DNA of 64,000 nucleotides from Candidula unifasciata. Its lineage: Eukaryota; Mollusca; Gastropoda; Stylommatophora; Geomitridae. The stretch covers positions 202,385 to 266,384 of the forward strand of contig CAJHNH020005002.1 in assembly GCA_905116865.2 (NCBI GenBank), in the 5' to 3' direction. This document shows positions 11,081 through 19,825 of this stretch, in pieces. Below the pieces are notes generated by a model. That model was not told the origin of the DNA and searched no databases. It saw nothing but the letters and a program-made list of their open reading frames with translations. Numbering within the stretch: position 1 is the stretch's first letter; each line of letters opens with the position of its first letter. A program made the translations under genes and the position numbers.

Positions 11081-11490
11081 CACATCGCTGTTGATTTCTA
11101 AGCAAGGGATCAATATTTTAATGGGCAATGGGCTGGAGTTAAATAATCCCCCTTTACACATCATTGTAAGAGATCAAATTGCAAAAGAAGAAAAAAGAAG
11201 ACTAGTACTGAAACCTGTCATACAGTTCATTAAAGAGCAACAGATGAGATATTTTGGCCATCTGCTGAAAATGCCTTGGTACCACCTGCCACAGAGCCAT
11301 GCTGAAGAAATATGAGGAACACAGAGTGAGGGTAATACCACACTAAAAATTGAATTCCAGCATCAAGAAGAACACCTTCAAGAAATGAAGATCAGCTTGT
11401 GCAGTGCATAAGAAATAGTACATAGAAGATACAAATATCTTCCTCCAACATGCTGCTGAGGCAAGTGGAGGTAGGAGAAGAAGAAGACAC
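11081..11490 (+). pseudogene. Decayed non-LTR RT C-terminal remnant
   Basis: A frame reads VIQFIKEQQMRYFGHLLKM, the common I-x2-RR/QQL-x-WFGHLxRM block found after the thumb in RTE/CR1-like elements. The rest is degraded. Confidence 0.55.
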
Positions 11491-11524
11491 ATAAATTTCA
11501 ACAACTTAACAAAGGAATCAGTAT

Positions 11525-12043
11525 TTAGATAAACATGCCCACAGACATGCACATATGCAGACACTCAGGCAGACGCAAACACAGAAACATACACATACAG
11601 ACACATACAGAAACAAACACACACAGATAAATACACACCGAAATATATGCAAACAGATGCATACATACAGAGACACACACAAACACACACACAGACAGAC
11701 ACACACACACACAGACAGACACACACACAGACACATACACACAGACATAAACCCACAGACACACACACACACAGGCAGACACACACATGGACAGACACAC
11801 ACAGACCTACATTCCTACAGACACGCACATATGCAGATACGTAAATGCAAACACACATATGCAGACACACAGATAAATACACACCAACACATATGCAAAC
11901 AGACTCATACATATACATATACACAGGGAGACACACACAGACATACACACACAGACATATACACACAGACATAAACCCACAGACATAGGCACACACACAC
12001 ACACACACACATGCAGGCACACACAGAGTCACATGCACACACC
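11525..12043. repeat. CA-rich low-complexity tract
   Basis: About 500 bp of ACACAGAC and ACACAT variants with ATGCAGAC interspersed. Both strands are open by composition (Cys-Val or Thr-His stretches) but carry no domain. Confidence 0.85.
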
Positions 12044-12325
12044 CCCGTGTGGGTTCTGGGGCCCCATTATAGGGAAAACAAGAATAGACCCTCTGCCTCC
12101 CCAAAAAGCATGTTGTAAGAGTCGACTAACTGGGGGCTTCCTTTGAAGTCGGAGTGCATCTGCCTGAGAGGCAAGGAACCAGCAATCTGCATACAAATAA
12201 GTCAGATCTGTAAAACAGATGCACACGCAAAACTCAGGTCCTGGAACAAAGCCAAAGTCCAGAAATGGATGAACAACCAGGTCTTTCCACTGGAGTTTAT
12301 AGCCGGTGAACGCAAACAATAAACA
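12044..12325 (+). mobile_element. SINE-like repeat family E, copy 1
   Basis: Starts CCCCCGTGTGGGTTCTGG, contains AACAAGAATAGACCCTCTGC, TTCCTTTGAAGTCGGAGTGC and ends at GGTGAACGCAAAC with an (AAC)n tail. A second copy at 48722-49063 has the same body with a (GAA)n tail. The body is about 270 bp and non-coding. Class inferred from size and tail. Confidence 0.75.
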
Positions 12326-12329
12326 ACAA

Positions 12330-12560
12330 CAACATGCACACACTGACACACACACAGACATACACAGACATATACACACAGACACACACACACATACATA
12401 TACACACAGATACACACACACAGGCAGACAATTTTGTACAGTTACCCATGCAAACACTCATACATACACCAAATCATACATACACAATAACACCTACACA
12501 TACATACTACACATTTACATGTCACACATACACACATATATTCATATCATACACACCTTA
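12330..12560. repeat. (CA)n/(CATA)n tract
   Basis: Continues the CA-rich character on the far side of the family E copy, so the SINE probably inserted into a long CA tract. Confidence 0.8.
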
Positions 12561-12699
12561 CTTAATTATAAATTGACAATGCAATATGGGCTAATAATTA
12601 CATTTAAGGTGGCATATAATCACTTGTAATTTTGAACTGAAAAATTTGAGTGAGAGAGAGATAGATAGAGTATCATTCTTAAGCACTCAAAATGTAGAG

Positions 12700-12860
12700 T
12701 GGCTCTGTGGCTGAGAGGTTAGTGAAAAGTTTCACAATGCAGTACTCGATGTTTACCAAGGTCTATTTCTGGCAGTGTGCCAACTAGGAAAAAATACTTT
12801 TCTCCTGGCTTTAAAGTGGTGGTATAAAAAAAGTTGCCCTGTGGAAGAAATTGGGGCTTC
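12700..12860 (+). mobile_element. tRNA-like SINE head (Ser/Leu-type A box)
   Basis: GTGGCTCTGTGGCTGAGAGG followed by TTAGTG gives a TGGCTGAGAGGTTAG A box, typical of class II tRNAs. A B box can be placed weakly near 12750. The body is unrelated to families A-C. Confidence 0.45.
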
Positions 12861-13081
12861 TTCCTCTTTCACCACTTTGGGTGTCGATGGAGATATAAGG
12901 CCCTGCTTCGTGCTCTTCTGGCTCCTTCAGCCATAGACACATCGTGGTGCTATAGTTTCTCTGATGTTATCTGGTGCTATAGTTTCTCTGATGTTATCTT
13001 CCCATCTTGTTCTTAGTCGGTGCTTGTCAGACCCACAAATAGAGTGACTTCTCTTGCCATTCATGCCTTGTCATTTCGCAG

Positions 13082-13371
13082 GTCCTGTCCTATGTTGCGA
13101 GGGTGTCATGCTTAGTGACCAGCTAGCAACATGACATTTTTTCTCATTGTTGTCAGCCATCGGCATTATCGCATGTTCTATATTCCACAATGTGAGCGCT
13201 CTTAACGGTCTTAAAACATGTAGAACCCCCCTACGCTACAGCCTTAGCCTACATCCCACAAGAGAGTGCAGCCTACGTCCCACGACTGCATGCAGCCTAT
13301 GACAACAATGCACAAAATATGCCATGTTGCTGAACGCTCACTAAGCCTGACACAACATAAGACTTGAACCT
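13082..13371. mobile_element. MITE with about 50-bp terminal inverted repeats
   Basis: The left end reads TATGTTGCGAGGGTGTCATG, then CTTAGTGACC and GCAACATGAC. The right end, reverse complemented, reads TATGTTGTGTCAGGCTTAGTG, then AGCG and GCAACATGGC. The arms extend outwards to AGGT on both sides. The core is short and non-coding, so this is a non-autonomous DNA transposon. It lies in the intron between exons C and D. A target duplication is not clear. Confidence 0.75.
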
Positions 13372-13976
13372 CTTGATCTACCTCTTGATCTACGTCCCTC
13401 TCCTCTTTTAGTATTTACCTTGTGTGATCTAGCATCAGAAGGCATTCTCTCCAAGTGAGCAAACCATTTGATTTGCTGTCTTTGTGCATAATATTTCCAT
13501 TATTACCCGTGGATTACACCGCAGCAAAATTTCACTGTGGAGTTGGCTCAGGGAACAAAGTAACAGACTATTTTCCACTCCTTCAGATATATTGGGCATA
13601 CAGGGCAAGACCTCTATTTTATAGATAAATTGGCACTCAGTGGCACTACATCATGGTGGCTCCCATCACTTAACACAGCCTGAGCTTATTTGATGTGATT
13701 TTGTTAGTGATGCATATTGCTAATAATGCGTTGCAATTAGTTTTCCTCATTTAAGGAAAACAGGTAAGCACACAAAAAAGTAATATAATGGAGCAGAGAC
13801 TAACAAGCAATATCTTTTTTTTTTTTCATGTACAAAGAGGTTATTACATTATTTACATAAATTTATTGTGCATGAATATTTTGTCTGTCTTTTTTCATAA
13901 TCACATTTTTCTAATGATCTTACTTGATCATTATTATATTTAAAAAATTTTAATTAAATATGGATTTAATCCACAG
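13372..13976. other. Intron with a SINE body fragment
   Basis: About 13580-13665 matches the tail of SINE families A/B in minus orientation (ATTGGGCATACAGGGC, GACCTCTATTTTATAGA). The rest is AT-rich intron. Confidence 0.5.
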
Positions 13977-14042
13977 AATACAGACTGTGGAGATACCCAA
14001 ATGTTGATACTGCATTCACTGAATCCTGGAACAGATCTGAGG
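13977..14042 (+). CDS. NIPSNAP3: NIPSNAP3-like exon D
   Basis: A 66-bp exon with acceptor ATCCACAG and donor GAGG|GTAAGT. Joined to exon C it reads EYRLWRYPNVDTAFTESW, the strand and start of the helix of the second half-domain (compare VHVLWW...SADSRAAG recalled from human NIPSNAP3A). A 7.8-kb intron carrying a long retrotransposon separates it from exon C. Confidence 0.65.
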
Positions 14043-14394
14043 GTAAGTTTACAAGTGAGAATGTGCTTTCTTTTAAGCGTTGCAAACATCAGTGTTTAGA
14101 TAACTATTTTCATATTTATCAGTTGGTAATGAGTTAAGGATTTTGGCAAGCTTGGCATCTTTTTCATTTTCTCCAGTACTGTATTGAAAGTATTTGGAGG
14201 GATGTAAGATCATCTGTGTTCTTTTGCATTTGTTGCATAAGTCTAAACTTTAAAAAAAAAAGTTAAACAATACATTGGCTCCCTGTTGTTGCAAGCAGCA
14301 GTTTAACTGTAATTTGTCTTGGAGGAGTGGACTGCTTGTTTAGGATTAGCAAGTCTCTCTCTTCAGGGATGAAAACAACAAAAACCCACTAGCC

Positions 14395-14910
14395 TGCTGA
14401 TGACCCCAGGGGTAGTGAGCGTACTTTGGATCTTTTCTCCAGGCCATGCCGGCGTAGTTGGTAACGAACAGGCAGACAGATTGGCTGGATCTGCACCATT
14501 AGGTGGTGAATTGATACATGACAAGGCAGATGTAGTCAGGGCCCTTTGGGAACAAGCAACGGAATCAGTAGAGAAACAAAATTATTATGGCCTGGAGAGA
14601 ATGAGGCACCTGAGTGTAACTAGAGGGTCTGGCCGGCTTACTACAGATCTGTGGAAGGAGGGATAGAGGAAGACAACGAGAGAAGATGCTTGACAGTCTT
14701 GTTGCATGGCATGGAGGTGTGGCGGCACACGAACTGATACACGCTGCAGGAGATTGCAGATTATGGAGAGGCATGATGGCCCACGCCAGTCAGCAAGGCA
14801 CCTGATGATGATGAACATCAGTATTGGAACTCTGTGCTGGCTGCTGAAGATGAGAACGGAGCACACACATGGGAATGCCTCGAGCGCTGTTATGTCAATT
14901 CTTGACTCAA
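14395..14910 (+). pseudogene. I-like element RNase H 3' end, interrupted by another insert
   Basis: Open from SVLWIFSPGHAGVVGNEQAD to RGSGRLTT, then broken at 14645 by an unrelated piece of about 168 bp, resuming at about 14813 with the ISIGTLCWLLKMRTEHT end and a (CAACT)-type tail at 14900-14925. This copy retains histidine and aspartate of the RNase H. Confidence 0.82.
14645..14812 (+). mobile_element. Very short non-LTR 3' end nested in an RNase H relic
   Basis: Reads LDSLVAWHGGVAAHELI and ends QGT-stop followed by TGATGATGATGA, the usual 3' end of an RTE/CR1-like element. It replaces about 48 bp of the host relic, which suggests a target-site deletion rather than a duplication. Confidence 0.6.
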
Positions 14911-15439
14911 CTCAACTTAACTGATGCCACAGAACTCACTAGTCAATCCAACTTCAAAATTTTGTATCCAAGGAAATCACTACCATTTGGCTATGATCTA
15001 ACAAGGCTTTGGTTTGTTTCAGTGGATGGATTAATTTGTCAGTTTTTTATTAACCTCCACCTGTGACTGGCTTAGCAAGCAGGCAGGAGATTATTCTACA
15101 ACTTAAAGAAAAAGTATGTATCATCTTTCTGGCAATGTTACAGGGCAGTGCAAATTATGGCAGCTTGAAATTATAAACAGTAATGAATGTGATGAGATTA
15201 ACATGAAAAAGATCATAGTCAGCAAAGCAAAAAGAAAAATTACCAACACTTATTCAAGACAGTTACTTTATTTATCATCAGGCACTTTTCTTTACAGGAA
15301 GCTGCCTCGAACTTCAGCATTTGAAAAATCTGGACCCAAACACTGAAAACTTAAACAATTCAACAATCTGGACCCAAACAATGAAAATATGAAACATTCC
15401 TTAATAGCTAACATTAGTTTTTCTGTTAGTTAATTACAG

Positions 15440-15660
15440 TTCTAACTTCACAGCATAGTATGGTTACCCTAAAATCGCTCTGTTTTTGTGTCAATGAAAA
15501 TCACATAGAATGCCCATCACTGTCCCTTGGGAACAGACTGAAACAGACTACAGTCTTGGCAAAGCCAATGACATACTCACGCATTAAATGTATAAGGCAG
15601 TCATCAGAATTGCCAACACAATCAGTCCATCACCAGAATTGCACTTAATCATCAATTTAG
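15440..15660 (+). repeat. Dispersed repeat family F, copy 1
   Basis: Contains CACATAGAATGCCCATCACT, GTCCCTTGGGAACAGACTG and CGCATTAAATG in an order repeated at 57670-57895. No coding frame or tRNA-like head was recognised. Confidence 0.6.
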
Positions 15661-15769
15661 TTTGACTGTTAATACAATAAGCCTATGACAACAAAAACCA
15701 TGCTAAAGATAGATTGCTCTCAAGAATTACACAGAAGGATTAAACAGTAGAATGTTAAATGTTGAATAA

Positions 15770-16420
15770 GGAATAAACATCACAGTACTCTGGACACTCT
15801 GACAAGCGCTTGGCCCCCATCTTCAGCAGCAAGAGAAGAGTTCCAATTCCAATGATACCAGTAACAGTTTGTTTGTTCATCCGTCTCTCCCTTCACTTGA
15901 GTGTTGAACGTCAGCCAGATCCTCTGGTCACTACCCGCAGTGCCATTCTCTTCAGACCGTAATTATCTGTTTGTGCCTCTGCACTGTTCACTCGCTCCCA
16001 AAGGGCCTTACAACATCTAGCTTGCAATATATCAATTCATCACCAAATAGTGCAGAATCGGTCATCTATCTGCCTTCTCATTTTCCAAGACACCAGCATG
16101 ACTTGGAGAAAATATCCAAAGGACACTAACAACCCAGTACCTCTGAAGTGATGCCTGCCACTCTGCACGAAGCATGCCTGTCTCCACCTTTCTCAACTGT
16201 GAGTCAGTTACAATCATGGCATGTGTACTGCTGATTCTCAAACCATTGAAAGGCAGCAGTGACTGCCTCCACCTCCATTCTTAAACTAAACATTATGACA
16301 TCATAAGCCAAACTTTGTTGCACTAAGCCATGTCCATTTGCTATGAACCCCACATGCACTTCTTCTGACCCTGACCCTTAGTACAGAGCGGTCTGTATAG
16401 ATAATCACATCACCTGCACA
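15770..16420 (-). pseudogene. Degraded RNase H end of the I-like element
   Basis: The minus strand retains fragments equal to RMEVEAVTAAFQW, VTDS and a GTGTCGTGGAGAA region near the SPGHAG block, with many stops. The 3' end is at 15770 with the LLKMGAKRL region. Confidence 0.65.
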
Positions 16421-16603
16421 GGAATTGTCCTGAATCATTTGTTGAACTTTTGATGTTGTCAGGTGTTCCTAATGTCTGTCCTATACAACATCAGTGTCCT
16501 TTCTTCATCTCTTGATTAACCGGAACTTGTATTGTTTTCTCCAGATGCTCTACTTTTGTGACTCTGTAATATCACATTATTACTTGTATTCTGCATAAAC
16601 AGT

Positions 16604-16880
16604 AAAGATCCCTTTTCACGCCTTTAGGCGCATCGGCCATGTAGGAAGAGCACCCATATTTTTACAGACCAATCGGTACTAGATGATGGGTAATGTGGTC
16701 AGCATTACGCCGGCCGTCTTTACTTTCCCAGGACAGCCATCCTGGTACCCATTTAAGGCTGGGTCGACCTGCTACGCCCCATACCATGATAAAAATCTAC
16801 GCAGCCAGCAGTGGGTTTCGATTAGGGTACATTGGATTACGAGTTGGACTCGCAACGCCTAAGCCACAGTCGCCACATAT
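16604..16880 (-). mobile_element. SINE family A, full-length-like copy
   Basis: On the minus strand: tRNA-like head (GGCTTAGGCGTTGCGAGTCC), CCCACTGCTGGCTGCG, then the body CTGGGAAAGTAAAGACGGCC, GCGTAATGCTGACCAC, and the end GCCGATGCGCCTAAAGGCG. It is collinear with the + copy at 54035-54295. Confidence 0.82.
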
Positions 16881-17031
16881 TCTACATAGGCACCAGTTTA
16901 TAAGTGTTAATAGTTTATAAGTAATTACTTTAGTTGGTCTCATGTTTCAGTTCCATACGGCAGTACTGATTTGACATTAGTTTCTAATTTAATAACTACA
17001 AATTCTCAGTTACATTGTGTTCTCTCCACAG

Positions 17032-17093
17032 CTGCGCCTCAGAAAGGAAGCTCTTTGTTGTTATATCCAGCCAAAGTGTCTCCTATTTCATGA
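17032..17093 (+). CDS. NIPSNAP3: NIPSNAP3-like terminal coding exon
   Basis: Acceptor TCTCCACAG at 17023-17031. In phase 1 it reads AAPQKGSSLLLYPAKVSPIS followed by TGA at 17091-17093. This matches the conserved NIPSNAP C-terminus, which ends in LLIPTSFSPL in the vertebrate protein. About 19 residues expected between exon D and this block are absent, so either an exon in 14043-17031 was missed or the lineage lost it. Confidence 0.7.
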
Positions 17094-17151
17094 ACTCACT
17101 GACAACATCAGGATGATGTCACAGAGAACATTTCTTCTATGGATAGTCAGA

Positions 17152-17157
17152 AATAAA
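17152..17157 (+). promoter_or_regulatory. Polyadenylation signal AATAAA
   Basis: A canonical AATAAA lies 58 bp after the NIPSNAP3-like stop codon, a plausible position for a short 3' UTR. Confidence 0.6.
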
Positions 17158-17436
17158 ATACTCTAAATACTTTTGATTATTTAGTCTGTTCACTGAGTTT
17201 ATTATGTAGAATTGTAGGAATCATATATAGAAGATGGTAGACCTGACAGAAAGATAGAAACTAGAGTTCAGAAGTCAAATAATGTATGTTAATCCTACTA
17301 CTGATACACCCAAATGTCTCTCTTCCAGCAAAATAACAAATGATGTAAATAAATGCATCTTTATCCTAACTTGTACATTGTTAAGAATGGATGATGATTA
17401 TACCGCAAGAATGTAAAATAACTTCCTGTGTACGGC

Positions 17437-18130
17437 ACTGTCAGTGAAAGGTTTCATACAAGACAAGAATGACAGCCTCACAAATAGTAGCATTAGAGAA
17501 AAGGTTGGAATGAGAGTGGGCCTGAATTACATTGAAAGACAGAGAATAAAGTGTTTGGGATATCTAAAAAGAATACAGCTAGAAAAGACGGTATATAGGA
17601 CCGTCGACAGCAGAACATCTGGGCTGAATATGAGAGAAAGACCAAGAAAAATATGGACATAGTATAGATAAAGCCTGCAAAAAAAAAGATGAATAAATCC
17701 ATCACTCAAATCACTTAAAAGAGCCAGACAAATACAGAAACTCATGACAATGTGCTACAACCTGGTAACAGTGTGACAACAAAAGACAGAAGAAGATTAT
17801 GTAGAAGTTGCAGTTTTGTATCCTGTGATTCTGTGGTCATGTAAACTATCTTTCTTAAAGATGGCAAGAAAAGTCATGATTCTGCATGTTAAATGAAGGA
17901 ATAGACTCAACTGACAGGATTGGTGAAAAAAAATAGCAAAGGAAAGGCAAAAAGATAAATACATAGATGGCTTAAACAAATTAATGGGGCAAGACAATAT
18001 CAATGACCTGATCCGTGATTCTAGTGATCATATTAGATGGCGAAGACTGCATAGACTTATTATTGGCAGATCACCTGATATGAAGATGGCAGTGATGGTG
18101 GTAATGGTAATAATGAAGATCATGAGGATG
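17437..18130 (+). pseudogene. Decayed non-LTR RT C-terminal remnants
   Basis: 17470-17660 reads VGLNYIERQRIKCLGYLKRI and then RERPRKIW, the post-thumb block and basic GRPRK motif of an RTE-like element. 17845-18130 reads WRRLHRLI and ends in ATGATG-like simple sequence, a typical 3' end. Many stops. The piece lies just downstream of the NIPSNAP3-like gene. Confidence 0.6.
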
Positions 18131-18440
18131 TATTCTTGCATATCAAACAGTAAATAAATAAGGAATGACATATACACACCCGAACCTACCAATCAAATAC
18201 CTTTCTTGAATGTTTGTGTATTCTAGACAAAGCAATAAGGTCTTACTGTGTTCGTAAATTGTTGCTGTGATTGTTATTCGACATTTGCTTCGTTAATATA
18301 AATTTCTGTAACCTATGGTGCCATTTCAATGGGTTAAAATGAATTATGTCCGCATTCCATAGTTGTGGATTTCGAGCTGTACGATAGACATGGCCAATAA
18401 GACACCTTTTTTTTGGGGGTGCCTAGTTGACCATGTATCT
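18131..18440. other. Unassigned intergenic stretch
   Basis: No ORF or repeat recognised. Confidence 0.4.
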
Positions 18441-18449
18441 TAGTGCACT

Positions 18450-18535
18450 TGTATTCATGGCGAGGCGCAGACGCCGTCTGGAGGTGACAGGTTCAATTCC
18501 CGGCACGGTAACTATAGCTTTCGATTTTTATGTTG
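18450..18535 (+). mobile_element. tRNA-like SINE head
   Basis: TGGCGAGGCGCAGACGCC acts as an A box and GACAGGTTCAATTCCCGGC is a good B box with pairing potential. No intact cloverleaf, so a SINE head rather than a tRNA gene. Confidence 0.5.
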
Positions 18536-18764
18536 TCTAGTGTGTTCTTCTATCTTTCTACTTCTTTCTATGAGTGCCGATCAATACACTTTCTGTTACT
18601 CGATTAATTCATAATATCAAACAGTACAAATCTTGTCCATGCCCTGCGAAATCCTGTGTTCATACGTGCATGGGCTGCCGAATTATAACTGAAAATCACC
18701 TTCGAAAAATAGTGTGTGGCTTTTTGAAGTGGCCCCTTTCCGTTTTTTCAGGTGACAGTGTTAT

Positions 18765-18845
18765 ATTGAGCTATGAGGAGGCCGGGGACTCATAGTCCAT
18801 GGTGATGGCGAGTGCCACTAGCAAGACTCGCCCGCCTTTAAAAGT
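18765..18845. repeat. Dispersed repeat family G with hairpin, copy 1
   Basis: GGCGAGT and ACTCGCC form a 7-bp stem around GCCACTAGCAAG at about 18807-18832. The flanking GAGCTATGAGGAGGC and ACTCATAG occur in the same order at 25757-25830. Confidence 0.55.
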
Positions 18846-19359
18846 CTTCCACGATTATAGCATGGGATTTGTTCACAAGTCGAGGGTCGACTGATCCATA
18901 CAAATATTAATCTAGCATCATACTGGTGTGAAAAGGGTCATTTACTTTACTCACTTAGGTTATTAACTATCTGGAGGCAAGCCAAGCCAACTCACTACCG
19001 AGAATCATATGATATCTTGTCATTTCGACAAACAAGAACACTTGCAAAAGTGCGTTTTAGCGTCAACCGGTGTTTAAGGGAATGGCCCGTTGAAATGTGC
19101 CCGGTACATTGATAGCTTAGGATTACACTCAAGCCTTAAGAAAATAGGGCCAAAGCGAACACTTGGAGACATAAAATGAGGCTCGTTCGTATCAACAAAT
19201 CTTTGAAGCGTAAGGTAGAGCCATTGTTTGCGTGTGTATGCAGGACTCCAGCGAATTATAGTTTAGGGTACAACATATAAACATCCAGAGATATGTAGAT
19301 GACATCGTTTTCTTAGGGAAGTTAGAAAATGATCTGCAGATAAACTTCAGACAAGGTCG

Positions 19360-19391
<32 letters not shown>

Positions 19392-19430
19392 GACAACTGA
19401 ATTTTTTTTTCAAGTAGAATGCTTTTGTAG
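18846..19430. other. Unassigned stretch with a 30-bp poly-G run
   Basis: Holds a run of about 30 G at 19361-19390. No gene seen. Confidence 0.5.
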
Positions 19431-19665
19431 TAAAGGTTGAAGAGAGGATCGACTTCATTGCACCGGGTTTATCCCATAGGGCTCGGCTTATCTCCGCAGA
19501 ACGACTAGCACAGAGCACGAACTTCGTAGCTCCGGCGACGATCCCCAGGGATTTCCGTAAAAATTGCACTCGTAAACTAAAGTGCCCAGCTGCGAAACGA
19601 ACCCACGACCTTCAGAGCGCGAGGCAAACGGCCTGACCACTTTGCCACGGAGATCCCCCCACCCC
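19431..19665 (-). mobile_element. tRNA-derived SINE, minus strand
   Basis: Minus strand begins ATCTCCGTGGCAAAGTGG (A box) and has AAGGTCGTGGGTTCGTTTCG (B box). The body ends near CCTATGGGATAAACCCGG. Confidence 0.6.
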
Positions 19666-19825
19666 CTGATGGGGCACAAGATGCTGTGTCTTAGGGCCTT
19701 ACAATCTATAGGAGCTAAAAATTATATTTTGTTTTCCACAAACGCAATTTGCAAATAATTATTTTTAAAAATTTCTTTAAATACAAATTAACCTACCACA
19801 TATTTGAAAGGCGTATTATATTTTA

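Larger units (their letters stand above)
1074..17157 (+). other. NIPSNAP3: NIPSNAP3-like gene, 3' portion (five exons)
   Basis: Five exons with AG/GT borders join into 206 codons plus a stop. The internal introns are all phase 1; the intron before the first visible exon is phase 0. NIPSNAP proteins are small, mostly mitochondrial, ferredoxin-like alpha-beta barrel proteins; NIPSNAP1/2 act as mitophagy signals, and the molecular role of NIPSNAP3 is unclear. The product shows two successive NIPSNAP half-domains: the first has FEVRVY, FGFWTTELG and HIWEYD, the second VYELQT, VGTFRGVFG and RLWRYP, ending in LLLYPAKVSPIS. HIWEYD-SLNHR followed by DKVWQTEF fits NIPSNAP3 better than NIPSNAP1/2. The 5' exons, including any mitochondrial presequence, lie upstream of the window. 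Introns are packed with transposons. Assignment is from recalled family motifs; no search was run. Confidence 0.75.

Noticed and set aside
11518..12104. Cys-Val-rich and Thr-His-rich ORFs
   Set aside because: Translations of CA-rich simple sequence.
19361..19390. Poly-G run as a functional element
   Set aside because: Nothing around it supports a function; possibly a sequencing-sensitive homopolymer.
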